NCBI GenBank assembly: GCA_023382535.1
Contig: JAHDWA010000013.1
Location: 160,960-224,959 of the forward strand
From: Anaerolineae bacterium
GTDB lineage: Bacteria > Chloroflexota > Anaerolineae > 4572-78 > J111
Reading direction: 5' to 3'
DNA: 64,000 nt
The position numbers and the translations under genes were made by a program. The notes beneath the pieces are model-generated. The model saw only the letters and a program-made list of their open reading frames with translations. It had not been told where the DNA came from and searched no databases. Below, piece by piece: positions 43,385 to 52,322 of the stretch (position 1 is its first letter; every line of letters starts with the position of its first letter).

Positions 43385-44935
43385 TTATGGCTCTGTAGTC
43401 AGAGAGGCTGGGGTGGGCAATTCAAAATTGCCGCCAACTATGACCCGAAAATCCACGTCGCTTTTGAGGTTGGGGCTGCGGCGAACATTTTCTTCTGAGA
43501 CTTCAAACAGGGCGGCTAGAACCTGCAGCGTATAAACTTTACTTTCGTTGTAAACGACAATAACCGACTCGGCGTAGGTAGGGGTATCGGCCGGCCCAAA
43601 TTGAAGGATATTGAACCCCTGTTGCCGCAGATAATCCGCCGTTTGAGTGGCCAAGCCAGACACGTTAGTTCCATTTTGTACTACCAGACGTGCATTTTCC
43701 TGGGTAAGAAAAGCTCTAATCTCTTCCTGGCGCTTAGCCTGTTCTGCAATCTGCTGCGCTCTGGCCTCCGCCTGGGCTTGTTGAGCAGCCTCAATTTCGG
43801 CTTGAGTGGGACCTTGCGGTGGTTCGGTTTGGGCAAACATGTCATCAATCACAACTTTGATTTTGTCACGCAGCGGCAGCAGCACTTGCGCGCCGGTGTC
43901 GGCAATGTAATCAACGGTTAAGGTATGATCAATGACTACGGATTTAATACTGGCTGTATCAATCTCGTCGGCCAATTGGGCCAGCTCCACAATATCCACC
44001 AGTTGTAAATCGGTTTCTACTGTGCCAGACATGGTGTTCCACAACTCGGGGATTTTGGGAACCATGCCCAGTTGCAGCGCCTTGTCACGAATAGCCAAGA
44101 GCACCTGTTGCTGCCGCCGGGCCCGAGAAAAGTCGGAGCCGGGGGTGTGACGGGTGCGGGCGTAACGCAGTGCGTCATGACCGTTTAGAGTGTGCTGCCC
44201 GGCCTGGATATAAAACGGCTCATAGCCATAGTTGTTATCGGGGTAAGTGGGGTCATCAATCGTTTCGGGAACATAAATGTCAATCCCGCCCAACGTGTCC
44301 ACAATCTGCTCAAAGCCACTGAAATCAACTTTTACGTAAAAGTGGATCGGCACGCCCAGGTTATACTGAATTGTCTTCATAGCCAGAGCCGGGCCGCCGC
44401 CAGGATACCTATCCTGCTGGCCCAGGAAAAAAGCTTTGTTGATCCGATCTTCATAGTAACCGGGAACAGATACCCACAGGTCGCGCGGAATAGAGAGCAT
44501 ACCTGCTGTTTTGGTATTGGGGTCAACAGTAACCAGAATCATCGTGTCGGTCCGGGCAATCGCTTCGTCGGGCCGCTTGTCAGTCCCCAGTAGCAAAATG
44601 TTGACCCGCTCTTTTTGTTCGTAATTGGGCAACGGCACGCCGGTGACACCGGTAGCGCCGGTTTCGCCGCCACGGATGGGCAGAGTTAGCGGCACACTGC
44701 CATCGCCGGTAAGGGGCAAGGCGGCCAGAGGCAGCGCCAGGTCAATATAAGGGACAGTGGTCGGCAAATTAGTCCGGGAGGCTATTTCCCTGACCGTACT
44801 CTTGACGACGTGATAGAAGAGGTAGCCGGTATAAGCGCCTACCAGTAAGAAAATTCCTACTACTCCTACCGCAAAAATGTTGGCGAGAACTGGAGGTACA
44901 GCAGGCTGTTTATATGTTTTAGTTTGTGTTGCCAT
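43385..44935 (-). CDS. LytR-CpsA-Psr (LCP) family cell-envelope protein
   Basis: The 516-residue protein has a short cytoplasmic N-terminus, one membrane helix (residues ~17-40) and an extracellular LCP domain with NILLLGTDKRPDEAIARTD, MLSIPRDLWVSVPGY, VDFSGFEQIVDTLGGIDIYV and ALRYARTRHTPGSDFSRARR. The conserved Arg and Asp residues of the polyprenyl-phosphate pocket are present. A Gln/Ala-rich helix (~370-405) links to a C-terminal LytR_C domain (ARLVVQNGTNVSGLA). LCP enzymes transfer glycopolymers from lipid carriers to the cell wall or protein. The transcript may be leaderless because TATAAT lies just upstream of the ATG. Confidence 0.92.
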   Translation of the reverse strand: MATQTKTYKQPAVPPVLANIFAVGVVGIFLLVGAYTGYLFYHVVKSTVREIASRTNLPTTVPYIDLALPLAALPLTGDGSVPLTLPIRGGETGATGVTGVPLPNYEQKERVNILLLGTDKRPDEAIARTDTMILVTVDPNTKTAGMLSIPRDLWVSVPGYYEDRINKAFFLGQQDRYPGGGPALAMKTIQYNLGVPIHFYVKVDFSGFEQIVDTLGGIDIYVPETIDDPTYPDNNYGYEPFYIQAGQHTLNGHDALRYARTRHTPGSDFSRARRQQQVLLAIRDKALQLGMVPKIPELWNTMSGTVETDLQLVDIVELAQLADEIDTASIKSVVIDHTLTVDYIADTGAQVLLPLRDKIKVVIDDMFAQTEPPQGPTQAEIEAAQQAQAEARAQQIAEQAKRQEEIRAFLTQENARLVVQNGTNVSGLATQTADYLRQQGFNILQFGPADTPTYAESVIVVYNESKVYTLQVLAALFEVSEENVRRSPNLKSDVDFRVIVGGNFELPTPASLTTEP

Positions 44936-44941
44936 AAGTCC

Positions 44942-44970
44942 ATTATATCACGGACCCAAGGTCAAGCAAA
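44942..44970 (-). promoter_or_regulatory. candidate promoter giving a leaderless LCP mRNA
   Basis: On the minus strand TTTGCT (44970-44965), 17 bases, TATAAT (44947-44942). The predicted start falls at or next to the A of the ATG at 44935, and no Shine-Dalgarno sequence precedes the ATG. Confidence 0.5.
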
Positions 44971-45079
44971 AATTCCGGTCTGTCTCGGATTCTAGATCGT
45001 AGAGGTACGTTTCGAGAAAACCACTGCGGTCTTGCCAAATTGGGTCAGACCTGCCAGGTCTACTGCCCGCCCCAATAAA

Positions 45080-45107
45080 AAGAGGCGGCCCACCGAATCG
45101 CCTCTTC
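45080..45107 (-). terminator. intrinsic terminator of the WG-repeat gene
   Basis: GAGGCG and CGCCTC form a stem around an ~11-base loop, with AAAAA on the plus strand giving a T tract on the minus strand. It is 17 bases after the stop codon at 45124. Confidence 0.75.
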
Positions 45108-45123
45108 ACTCAAAATAGGTTGA

Positions 45124-47274
45124 CTACTGCATCCCAAATCCGCCCGCCGACGCCACCGGCCCCCAGACAAACTCCCCCTGCGGGTTGAGGTAGCCCTGCT
45201 GCGGCTGGCCATCGGCACGGGTCAACTGCACGAAGGCCAGGCCGTCTTTGAATATATCGGCCCAGACGAACTGCGGCTCGATGACAAATTGGCCGGTTTT
45301 ATCAATGTAACCAAACAAGCCGCTTTGATCAGACACCGGGGCCAGCCCCTCGGCAAAAAAGACGGGCTCCTGGCCCACGGAACTGCTGTTGATCTGGGTA
45401 AACTGCGGGCTGATGACCACCTGGCCGGTAGCATCAATGAAGCCCCACAGGCCGTTTTGCTGCACCGCCGCCAGGCCGTCGGCAAAATTGAGCGCCTGCT
45501 CAAACTGGGGTTCGATCACTACCTGGCCGGTTTTATCAATGAAGCCGGCTTTATTGCCTTTGACAACCATAGCGTAACCGTCATTAAAATCGCCGACAAA
45601 CTGGTACTGCGGCTCAACCACAAACCTGCCCTGCTGGTCAATAAAACCCCAGAGATTATCTACCTGCACACCGGCCAGCCCCTCAGAAAAGTACAAGGCT
45701 TGTTGAAATTGGGCGGGAATGACCAGCTTGCCGGTCTGGTCCATAAAGCCCCAGCGGCCGTTCTGCTGCACCGAGGCCAGCCCTTCCTTGAAATCACCGG
45801 CGTACAATCCCGGCGAAGTAAAGACAACTGTACCTGAAACATCTATATAGCTTTCCTCCCCGCCGGTGGCGGCCGGAGCCAGCCCGTCATCGCCAAAATC
45901 AAAAGCATAGACGAACTGGGGTTCAATGACCCACGCCCCGGTTGGATCAATGTAGCCGGTCTTGCCGTTAGCCGCAACCGCCGCCAGCCCATTGACGAAG
46001 GGAGAAGTGTTGTCAAACTGAGGCTTAATGACCTCGTTACCCGTTTGGTCAATAAAGCCGTATTTGCCGTCCACGGAAACCGGGGCCAGCCCTTCGGAGA
46101 ACTGGCCGGCATACTCGTATTGAGGCGGGATAACCACCTGGCCGGTTTTGTCCACAAAGCCAAATTTATTATCGGCCATAAAGCTGGCCAATCCTTCAAA
46201 AAAGTTGTTTAGAATATCAAACTGCGGCTCGATGACCACCTGGCCGGTTCTATCAATCGCCCCCATTTTGCCGTTGACTCCAACCACACCCAGGCCGTCA
46301 CTGAATTCCAGGGTGACATCATACTCTGGCTCGACGACAAGCTGGCCCTGGGTATCTATGTAACCGGCCCGGCCTTCCGGCGTGGTCACCGGAGCCAGCC
46401 CATCAACAAAGTTGCCGTTGGGAGTCACGGCCAGCTCGACAAGGGTCTGCCCCTGCCGGTCAATGAGGTAATACGTATAGGGGCCAAAGCGCATGGTCTC
46501 AGGATCATCGCTGCCGGCCTGTCCGACCAGGGCCACGCCATCCTTGAATGGGCGGACTTCGTCAAACTGCGGCTCGATAACGAATTGGCCGCTCGGGTCA
46601 ATGTATCCATACTTATTCTCTTCGTTGGGAACAGCGGCGAGACCCTCTGAGAAATCGGTAGCGAAAACAAAGGTGGGGGGAATGACAGCTTCGCCTTCGG
46701 GGTTAATGTAACCCCACTTTTCGCCGACATTCACCAAAGCCAATCCCTCTTTGAAGCCGAAAGCCTGTTGAAACTCCGGCTCGATGACAAAGTTACCCTG
46801 CCGGTCAATGAAGCCGGTAAAGGTCGGCTCGGTCACTTTAGCCAGCCCTTCCCGAAAAGAAGTAACCGAGCCATACTGCGGCTCGACCACGAACTGGCCG
46901 GTTAGATCAATAAAGCCATAGCGGATCCCTTGCGGCCCCTTCACGCCGACCAGAGCGCGTCCTTCTACAAAAGGGCCAGCGTCGTCAAACTGCGGCTCGA
47001 TCACCCCCTGACCGGTGCTGTCAAGGTAGCCCCACTTGCCAGCGGCCAGCACGGCTACCACTCCCTCGCTAAATTCCTGGGCGCCATCGAACTGCGGAGT
47101 GATAATGATTTCCCCTTGCGCGTTGATAAAACCGACTTTATTACTTTCGTCGGTAACGCGAATTAATGCCTCACCTTCTGCCGCGTGTAAGGAAGCGGGC
47201 GGGCTTGAGCTTGCCAGAATTGCCGCCGTAAAGGCGGCGATGACCGTAAAAGCGAATAAAATCGTCCTTCTCAT
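45124..47274 (-). CDS. exported WG-repeat protein
   Basis: The 716-residue protein has a signal peptide (about residues 1-30) and is then built almost wholly of ~40-45-residue WG repeats. Each has the form F-x-E/D-G-L-A-x-V ... K-x-G-x-I-D-x-T-G-Q-x-V-I-x-P-Q-F, for example KWGYLDSTGQGVIEPQFDDA and KTGYIDPTGAWVIEPQFVYA. I count about fifteen, tiling the chain end to end. Such repeats form elongated or ring-shaped binding surfaces and carry no known catalysis. A clear AAGGAGAA precedes the ATG. It may act at the cell surface next to the LCP protein, which is transcribed separately. Confidence 0.9.
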   Translation of the reverse strand: MRRTILFAFTVIAAFTAAILASSSPPASLHAAEGEALIRVTDESNKVGFINAQGEIIITPQFDGAQEFSEGVVAVLAAGKWGYLDSTGQGVIEPQFDDAGPFVEGRALVGVKGPQGIRYGFIDLTGQFVVEPQYGSVTSFREGLAKVTEPTFTGFIDRQGNFVIEPEFQQAFGFKEGLALVNVGEKWGYINPEGEAVIPPTFVFATDFSEGLAAVPNEENKYGYIDPSGQFVIEPQFDEVRPFKDGVALVGQAGSDDPETMRFGPYTYYLIDRQGQTLVELAVTPNGNFVDGLAPVTTPEGRAGYIDTQGQLVVEPEYDVTLEFSDGLGVVGVNGKMGAIDRTGQVVIEPQFDILNNFFEGLASFMADNKFGFVDKTGQVVIPPQYEYAGQFSEGLAPVSVDGKYGFIDQTGNEVIKPQFDNTSPFVNGLAAVAANGKTGYIDPTGAWVIEPQFVYAFDFGDDGLAPAATGGEESYIDVSGTVVFTSPGLYAGDFKEGLASVQQNGRWGFMDQTGKLVIPAQFQQALYFSEGLAGVQVDNLWGFIDQQGRFVVEPQYQFVGDFNDGYAMVVKGNKAGFIDKTGQVVIEPQFEQALNFADGLAAVQQNGLWGFIDATGQVVISPQFTQINSSSVGQEPVFFAEGLAPVSDQSGLFGYIDKTGQFVIEPQFVWADIFKDGLAFVQLTRADGQPQQGYLNPQGEFVWGPVASAGGFGMQ

Positions 47275-47757
47275 TAATAATTCTCCTTAAACCATGGTCG
47301 TTCGTTGTGAGTCGTGTTAATTTTACTATCTTTGCGGTTCGAGACGAGACACCCGGTTTCTACGGATTTTTTAGGTGTCTAAAAAAGTGCAAACATAGTA
47401 TTAGATCGGCGTTTAGTTTGACACAAATTGATTGATTGAGCCGGACCCATAGGCCACAATTAGCCAATCATCCAGGCGACGGTTTGGCGCTGGTAAAGTA
47501 TACCTGACCTGCCGCCTGCCGGCTACCGCCAAAAGTTGGCATCTATCTCCAGCAAAAAGATGAGACCGAAATTGTGTTATAATATACGAGCAAATGGTGA
47601 CTGTCCTTCATCATGGGTCATTTGGAAGTGAGGCCGGTTAGAATCAGGCCAGGATTAGTTCAAGGCTATGTTACCGGCCCGGCACGATTGATGCTATAAT
47701 CAAGCGTGCCGGTTTTATGGGGTAATGGTTTGATACTTTTGACTGGGGATAGAGTGG
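47275..47757. other. intergenic region before the cytochrome gene
   Basis: No gene is supported in these ~480 bases. AT-rich and GC-rich patches alternate. TATAAT occurs at 47578-47583 and 47695-47700. The latter lies inside a dyad with 13-base arms (CCGGCACGATTGA, 47679-47691; TCAAGCGTGCCGG, 47700-47712; one mismatch) followed by TTTT. That dyad may be an operator over a promoter or a terminator. Confidence 0.5.
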
Positions 47758-48639
47758 ATGTATCGGATTTTGAAGGGGATTGGATTTATCTTGGGTGGCC
47801 TGGTGGGGTTAGCAGCGCTGGCTTTTGGAGTGGTTTATTTTATTACCGAGGCGCAGTTGAACAAAACGTACGAGATTTCAGTCGAGCCAATCGCCATTCC
47901 TGCCGACTCGGCGGCAGTCAATCGAGGTAAACACCTGGTGACCACGCTGGGCCTTTGCGCCGAGTGCCACGGCGACAACCTGGCCGGGCAAACATTTGAC
48001 GAGGGTCCTATCGTCGGCCTGATTTCCGTGCCTAATTTAACGGCGGGCCAGGGGGGTGTCGGCCGCACCTTTACCGACATTGATTGGGTCAGGGCGCTGC
48101 GCCACGGGGTTCGCCCAAACGGCAAGCCGTTGATTGATATGCCCTCAAATTATTATTACCACTTCAGCGATGCCGACCTGAAGGCTGTTATTGCTTATCT
48201 CAAAACCCTGCCGCCCCGGGACAACGAATTGCCTCCCCTTGAAGTGGGGCCGTTGGCGCGGGTCTTTATTCTGCAAGACCCATCGCTGGTGCCGGCCCAG
48301 GTGATTGACCACAGCGGGCCACGCCCGGCCGAGGCGGAGCCTGGCGTGACGGTTGAATACGGCCAATACCTGACTCATTTCTGCCGGCCATGTCACGGCG
48401 AAAATCTGGCAGGAGAGTCGGGGGCCGGAGCCGGGCAAAACCTGACCCCAGGGGGTGAGCTGGCTACCTGGACCGAAGCCGATTTTATGAACACCCTGCG
48501 CACCGGTATTAACCCACAAGGTCGCAAGCTTGATCCGGAAATGATGCCCTGGCCCAGTTTGGGTAAGCTGAGTCATGATGAACTGAAGGCTATCTGGCTC
48601 TATCTCCAATCGCTGCCGCCAGTAGTTAATGAGTTTTGA
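47758..48639 (+). CDS. membrane-anchored dihaem cytochrome c
   Basis: The 293-residue protein has an N-terminal membrane helix (ILKGIGFILGGLVGLAALAFG), then two class I cytochrome c domains. Haem motifs are C67-AEC-H71 and C209-RPC-H213, with candidate sixth-ligand Met residues in PLIDMPSNYYYHF and LDPEMMPWPSLG. The two halves look like a duplication (VTTLGLCAECHGDNLAG, THFCRPCHGENLAGESG). It would carry electrons outside the membrane, as the cytochrome subunits of alcohol or aldehyde dehydrogenases do. No dehydrogenase partner is adjacent. Confidence 0.92.
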   Translation: MYRILKGIGFILGGLVGLAALAFGVVYFITEAQLNKTYEISVEPIAIPADSAAVNRGKHLVTTLGLCAECHGDNLAGQTFDEGPIVGLISVPNLTAGQGGVGRTFTDIDWVRALRHGVRPNGKPLIDMPSNYYYHFSDADLKAVIAYLKTLPPRDNELPPLEVGPLARVFILQDPSLVPAQVIDHSGPRPAEAEPGVTVEYGQYLTHFCRPCHGENLAGESGAGAGQNLTPGGELATWTEADFMNTLRTGINPQGRKLDPEMMPWPSLGKLSHDELKAIWLYLQSLPPVVNEF

Positions 48640-48714
48640 TTTTCAAAATCGGTAAAATCTGCCCTTCCAACCCGTTTACTGAATTTGACCGCCAAAACCA
48701 GAGGGGGTAAACCT

Positions 48715-50022
48715 GTGTCTTCTCAACATCCTTTGACCGCGTTGAACCAGCGTGATTCCGGGTTGGCTATCGCCCGGATCGGGTGGCTGGTGATCACCTG
48801 CCTGACCCTGGGCTTACTTTTTGGGGGCATCCCGGACTACTTCGCCCACCTGGCCGGGACGGTGGATAGGCGCTCGCTGCTGGAGCTGAACCTCCCGGCT
48901 GATTTTTATGCGGGAGGGGTCATTGCGCTCAACCTTATCTTTGTTTTAGCCCACCTCGTTATGGCCGTGGTCATTATCTGGCGCCGGCCCGACGAGTGGA
49001 TGGCCCTGTTTGTTTGTTTCGCCCTAGTAACGAACGGCGCGATGATTCCCCTGTCGCTTATGTATCCTCCTGGCTCCGCTTCAGCCCTGGCTCAAGTCCT
49101 GGTACATGGGGTCACGTTCGTTGCCCTGGCCTCCGGGGTCATCCTGCTGTATCTGTTTCCAAATGGACAATTCATACCTCCCTGGACACGCCTGTTTGCC
49201 TTTATCTGGGCCATCCTGGTCTTTGCCGCGGTTTTCTGGCCCAACTCTACTTTCAGCCTGTCCACCTGGCCGGTCTGGTTGCAACTTCTCATGCTGTTGC
49301 TTTGGCCCAGCGTGGGGCTGTTTGCCCAGATTTACCGTTACATGCATGTCTCCAGCCTGGTCCAGCGGCAGCAAACCAAGTGGGCCATGCTGGGATTAAC
49401 CGCCGCCGCGCTGGGACCGCTGGCCTACTTCTTGCCGTTTGTGATTCTCCCGTCGTTGAGCGGACCGCTTATCCCTAATATTCTTTACCAGCGGGTGGGC
49501 GCTTCTCTTTTTACTTTCTCTTTTCTGTTCCGCTTAAGCGGCTTAACAGCACTTACCCTTGTGCTGCTCCTCTTTCCTCTCACCCTGGCCATTGCCGTTC
49601 TGCGTTATCATTTGTGGGAAATTGACATCCTTATCAACCGCGCCCTGGTTTACGGTTTACTCACCGGGGCGCTGGGCCTGGTTTATTTCGTCAGTGTAGC
49701 CTTGCTCCAGAACGTCTTGCGACTATTCACCGGCCATGGGTCACAACTGGCGATCATCGTTTCGACCCTGGCGATGGCGGCCCTGTTTAATCCTCTGCGC
49801 CGCCGCATCCAGACCCTCATTGACCGGCGCTTCTACCGCCATAAATACGATGCTGTGCAAGTTCTGGCCGCTTTTAGCGCCACCGTCCGGGATGAAGTAG
49901 ACCTCAACCGCTTGACCGAGCAGTTGCGGCGGGTGGTCGAAGAAACGATGCAGCCGGAGCATGTCTCGCTCTGGCTGCGCTCGCCTGGAGGCAGCGATCA
50001 GAGTGACATGATCAGGCGATAG
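48715..50022 (+). CDS. 7TM-type sensor protein without kinase domain
   Basis: The 435-residue protein starts at a GTG preceded by GAGGGGG. It has eight or nine hydrophobic segments (IGWLVITCLTLGLLFGGI, VIALNLIFVLAHLVMAVVII and others) and then RYHLWEIDILINRALVYGLL, ALFNPLRRRIQTLIDRRFYR and a GAF-like start FSATVRDEVDLNRLTEQLRR. This is the sensory half found in front of histidine kinases in Chloroflexota, yet the chain ends about 20 residues after VSLWLRSP. No HisKA or ATPase follows, so it is either a stand-alone sensor or a truncated kinase. Confidence 0.7.
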   Translation: MSSQHPLTALNQRDSGLAIARIGWLVITCLTLGLLFGGIPDYFAHLAGTVDRRSLLELNLPADFYAGGVIALNLIFVLAHLVMAVVIIWRRPDEWMALFVCFALVTNGAMIPLSLMYPPGSASALAQVLVHGVTFVALASGVILLYLFPNGQFIPPWTRLFAFIWAILVFAAVFWPNSTFSLSTWPVWLQLLMLLLWPSVGLFAQIYRYMHVSSLVQRQQTKWAMLGLTAAALGPLAYFLPFVILPSLSGPLIPNILYQRVGASLFTFSFLFRLSGLTALTLVLLLFPLTLAIAVLRYHLWEIDILINRALVYGLLTGALGLVYFVSVALLQNVLRLFTGHGSQLAIIVSTLAMAALFNPLRRRIQTLIDRRFYRHKYDAVQVLAAFSATVRDEVDLNRLTEQLRRVVEETMQPEHVSLWLRSPGGSDQSDMIRR

Positions 50023-50031
50023 GCGTTGTCA

Positions 50032-50063
50032 TCTCGTCCCCCAGATTAAGTTGGGGCACGAGA
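50032..50063 (+). terminator. possible terminator after the 7TM sensor gene
   Basis: TCTCGTCCCCCA can pair with TTGGGGCACGAGA to form a strong hairpin ten bases after the stop codon. Only a short TTT follows, so an intrinsic terminator is likely but imperfect. Confidence 0.45.
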
Positions 50064-50104
50064 CGAGAGTTTACCCAAACAATAACTATTATCGGGATTA
50101 AGGT

Positions 50105-50169
50105 GACAGGCACTTATCGGACTATTAATGGACTTATTTGAACGAAGCCCGGCTTTAAAAGTGCCTGTC
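50105..50169. repeat. inverted repeat GACAGGCACTT / AAGTGCCTGTC
   Basis: Perfect 11-base arms at 50105-50115 and 50159-50169 enclose 43 bases. The arm word (GTGACAGGCACTT) is a common dispersed REP/MITE-like end in environmental bacteria, as I recall it. No coding content. It lies just before a gene remnant. Confidence 0.55.
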
Positions 50170-50193
50170 TCCTCATTTCAGCGAGGAATAAAG

Positions 50194-50556
50194 ATGCCTG
50201 CTTCAAGCAGATTTGAAGTGATCGTTATCGGAGGCGGACCGGCGGGAGTGACCGCAGCTTTGCGCGCCTGTGAATTGGGGGCAAGAGTGGCCCTGGTGGA
50301 GCGGGGCAGCCTGGGCGGAACCTGTACCAATGATGGCTGTGTACCGGCTCGTGTTCTGGCCAAAGCAGCCCGGCTCATTCGTGACGCCGAGCAATTAGCC
50401 GAGTTGGAACTGGCCTACCCCACCTTTACCGCCATTGTCGGCCTCGCCGCCCGGCGGATTGTGCGTGAACTGGAGGGGGCTGCGCCAGCGCCGCAGTGGC
50501 GCACCCTCAGGCCGCTCCATCCGCGCGCCGCCGAGTGGGAACAGGCGCATGGTTGA
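50194..50556 (+). pseudogene. internally deleted FAD-dependent disulfide oxidoreductase remnant
   Basis: The 120-residue frame starts like dihydrolipoamide dehydrogenase or mercuric reductase: FEVIVIGGGPAGVTAALRA, the redox-active Cys pair in GGTCTNDGCVPARVL. It then jumps to LAYPTFTAIVGLAARRIVRE, the type of sequence found at the very C-terminus (dimer interface) of such enzymes. About 300 residues in between are missing, so this is an in-frame deletion remnant. Its stop overlaps the next gene by eight bases, so it may still be translated and couple translation to it. Confidence 0.75.
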
Positions 50557-51958
50557 TGCTGTCGTTATCGGCTCCGGGCCGAACGGCCTGGCCGCGGCGA
50601 TTGTCCTGGCCCAGGCCGGCTGCAAAGTGCTGGTCCTGGAAGCCAGAGCCACCATTGGCGGCGGGATGCGCTCGACGGAGCTGACTTTACCCGGCTTTGT
50701 CCATGATATTTGCTCGGCGATCCACCCCCTGGCGGCTGGCTCGCCTTTTTTTTGCAGCCTGCCCCTGGCCGATTTTGGCCTGGAATGGATTTACCCGCCC
50801 GCGCCGCTGGCTCACCCGCTCGGCGGCAGCGCCGTTATACTTGAGCAGTCCATTGCCGCCACCGGCGCAGCGCTTGGCCCGGACGCCGAGGCCTATCGCC
50901 GGCTGCTGGCTCCTCTTGTAGCCGATTGGGACAAACTGGCCGCCGACCTGCTTGGCCCTTTTCCTTTTCCGCCGCGACATCCTCTTGCCCTGGCCCGCTT
51001 CGGCTTGAGCGCAATCCGTTCCGGTCGCGGACTGGCCGAAAGCCGGTTTAAAGGAGCACAAGCGCGTGCCCTCTTCGCCGGGCTGGCCGCCCACTCAATC
51101 ATGCCCCTGGAGAAACCGCCCACCGCCTCCTTTGGGCTGGTGCTTGGCATTCTGGGCCACACTCTCGGCTGGCCGCTGCCAAAAGGCGGGTCTCAGCGCA
51201 TCGCCGCTGCCCTGGCGGCCTATCTCCGTTCTCTCGGCGGTGAGATTGTCACCAATACGCCGGTCAAATCGTTAGAGGATCTGCCGCCTGCCCGCGTGGT
51301 CATGGCCGACATCACCCCGCGCCAGTTCATGAAATTGGCTGCTGACCGCCTGCCCCCCGGCTACCGCCGCCAGCTCGAAGGCTACCGCTACGGCCCTGGC
51401 GCGTTCAAGGTGGATTGGGCGCTCGACGGACCGGTTCCCTGGCAGGCCGCCGAGTGCCGGCGGGCCGGCACGGTCCACGTCGGCGGCACGCTGGAAGAAA
51501 TCGCGGCCAGCGAGCGGGCCATGTGGCACGGCCCGCCTGCCGAAGCTCCCTTTGTGCTGGTCGCGCAGCAAAGTCTGTTTGATCCGACCCGCGCCCCGGC
51601 CGGCAAGCATACCGTGTGGGCCTACTGCCACGTGCCTCATGGCTCTACTGTTGATATGACCCCTCGGATTGAGGCCCAAATCGAGCGCTTTGCCCCCGGC
51701 TTCCGCGAGTGCATTTTGGCTCGCCACGTTTTTTCACCGGCTGAGTTTGAGCAGTACAATCCCAACTACGTTGGCGGCGACATCAACGGGGGAGTCCAGG
51801 ATTTCTGGCAGCTTTTCACCCGGCCCGTGCCGCGCTGGGTTCCGTATTCAACGCCGATCAAAGGGGTTTATTTGTGCTCGTCGTCCACGCCGCCGGGCGG
51901 CGGAGTACATGGCATGTGTGGCTATCACGCGGCTAAAGCAGCCCTGCGAGCGATGTGA
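50549..51958 (+). CDS. FAD-dependent oxidoreductase, phytoene-desaturase (CrtI)-like
   Basis: The 469-residue enzyme begins VDAVVIGSGPNGLAAAIVLA, the FAD-binding dinucleotide motif, followed by LEARATIGGGMRSTEL. The C-terminal FAD contact is VYLCSSSTPPGGGVHGMCGY. The family (CrtI/PYROXD2-like) desaturates or isomerises polyenes and other hydrophobic substrates. I take the start at 50549 (MVDAVV), inside the tail of the preceding remnant. No carotenoid genes are adjacent, so carotenoid desaturation is not proved. All recognisable motifs are intact. Confidence 0.85.
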   Translation: MVDAVVIGSGPNGLAAAIVLAQAGCKVLVLEARATIGGGMRSTELTLPGFVHDICSAIHPLAAGSPFFCSLPLADFGLEWIYPPAPLAHPLGGSAVILEQSIAATGAALGPDAEAYRRLLAPLVADWDKLAADLLGPFPFPPRHPLALARFGLSAIRSGRGLAESRFKGAQARALFAGLAAHSIMPLEKPPTASFGLVLGILGHTLGWPLPKGGSQRIAAALAAYLRSLGGEIVTNTPVKSLEDLPPARVVMADITPRQFMKLAADRLPPGYRRQLEGYRYGPGAFKVDWALDGPVPWQAAECRRAGTVHVGGTLEEIAASERAMWHGPPAEAPFVLVAQQSLFDPTRAPAGKHTVWAYCHVPHGSTVDMTPRIEAQIERFAPGFRECILARHVFSPAEFEQYNPNYVGGDINGGVQDFWQLFTRPVPRWVPYSTPIKGVYLCSSSTPPGGGVHGMCGYHAAKAALRAM

Positions 51959-51986
51959 ATGAGCTTGGATTTGTATCATACGCATA

Positions 51987-52322
51987 AAAACTGATCTTCT
52001 CCATTCTGCTTTGGGTCAACAGGCTATTGGCCTCGGTGATATTATTCTGTGCGAAGTGCTCCGGGGTTATCGTAACGAGCAAGATTTTGAGAGGGCGCGA
52101 CAAGCGTTGCTTCAGTTCCCCATCCACACGATGGGCGGCGTTGGATTAGCCATCAAAAGCGCAGAAAACTTCCGCAGCCTGCGCCAGCAGGGAATTACGG
52201 TGCGTAAGACAATAGATTGTTTAATTGCCACGTTTGTGATAGAACGTGGTTTTTCTTTGCTCCACAGTGACCGCGATTTTGCGCCTTTTAAGGCACACTT
52301 GGGGCTAACTGTTGTTCAATAG
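51987..52322 (+). pseudogene. N-terminally truncated PIN-domain (VapC-type) toxin
   Basis: The open frame encodes LGDIILCEVLRGYRNEQDFE, TVRKTIDCLIATFVIERGF and LLHSDRDFAPF, matching the second, third and fourth acidic motifs of VapC-like PIN ribonucleases. The N-terminal strand with the first catalytic Asp (normally VDTSVW near residue 5) is absent, and there is no good start codon before 52011 (TTG). No antitoxin gene is present. It is therefore most likely a decayed toxin. Its last seven bases overlap the 3' end of the helicase gene. Confidence 0.7.
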
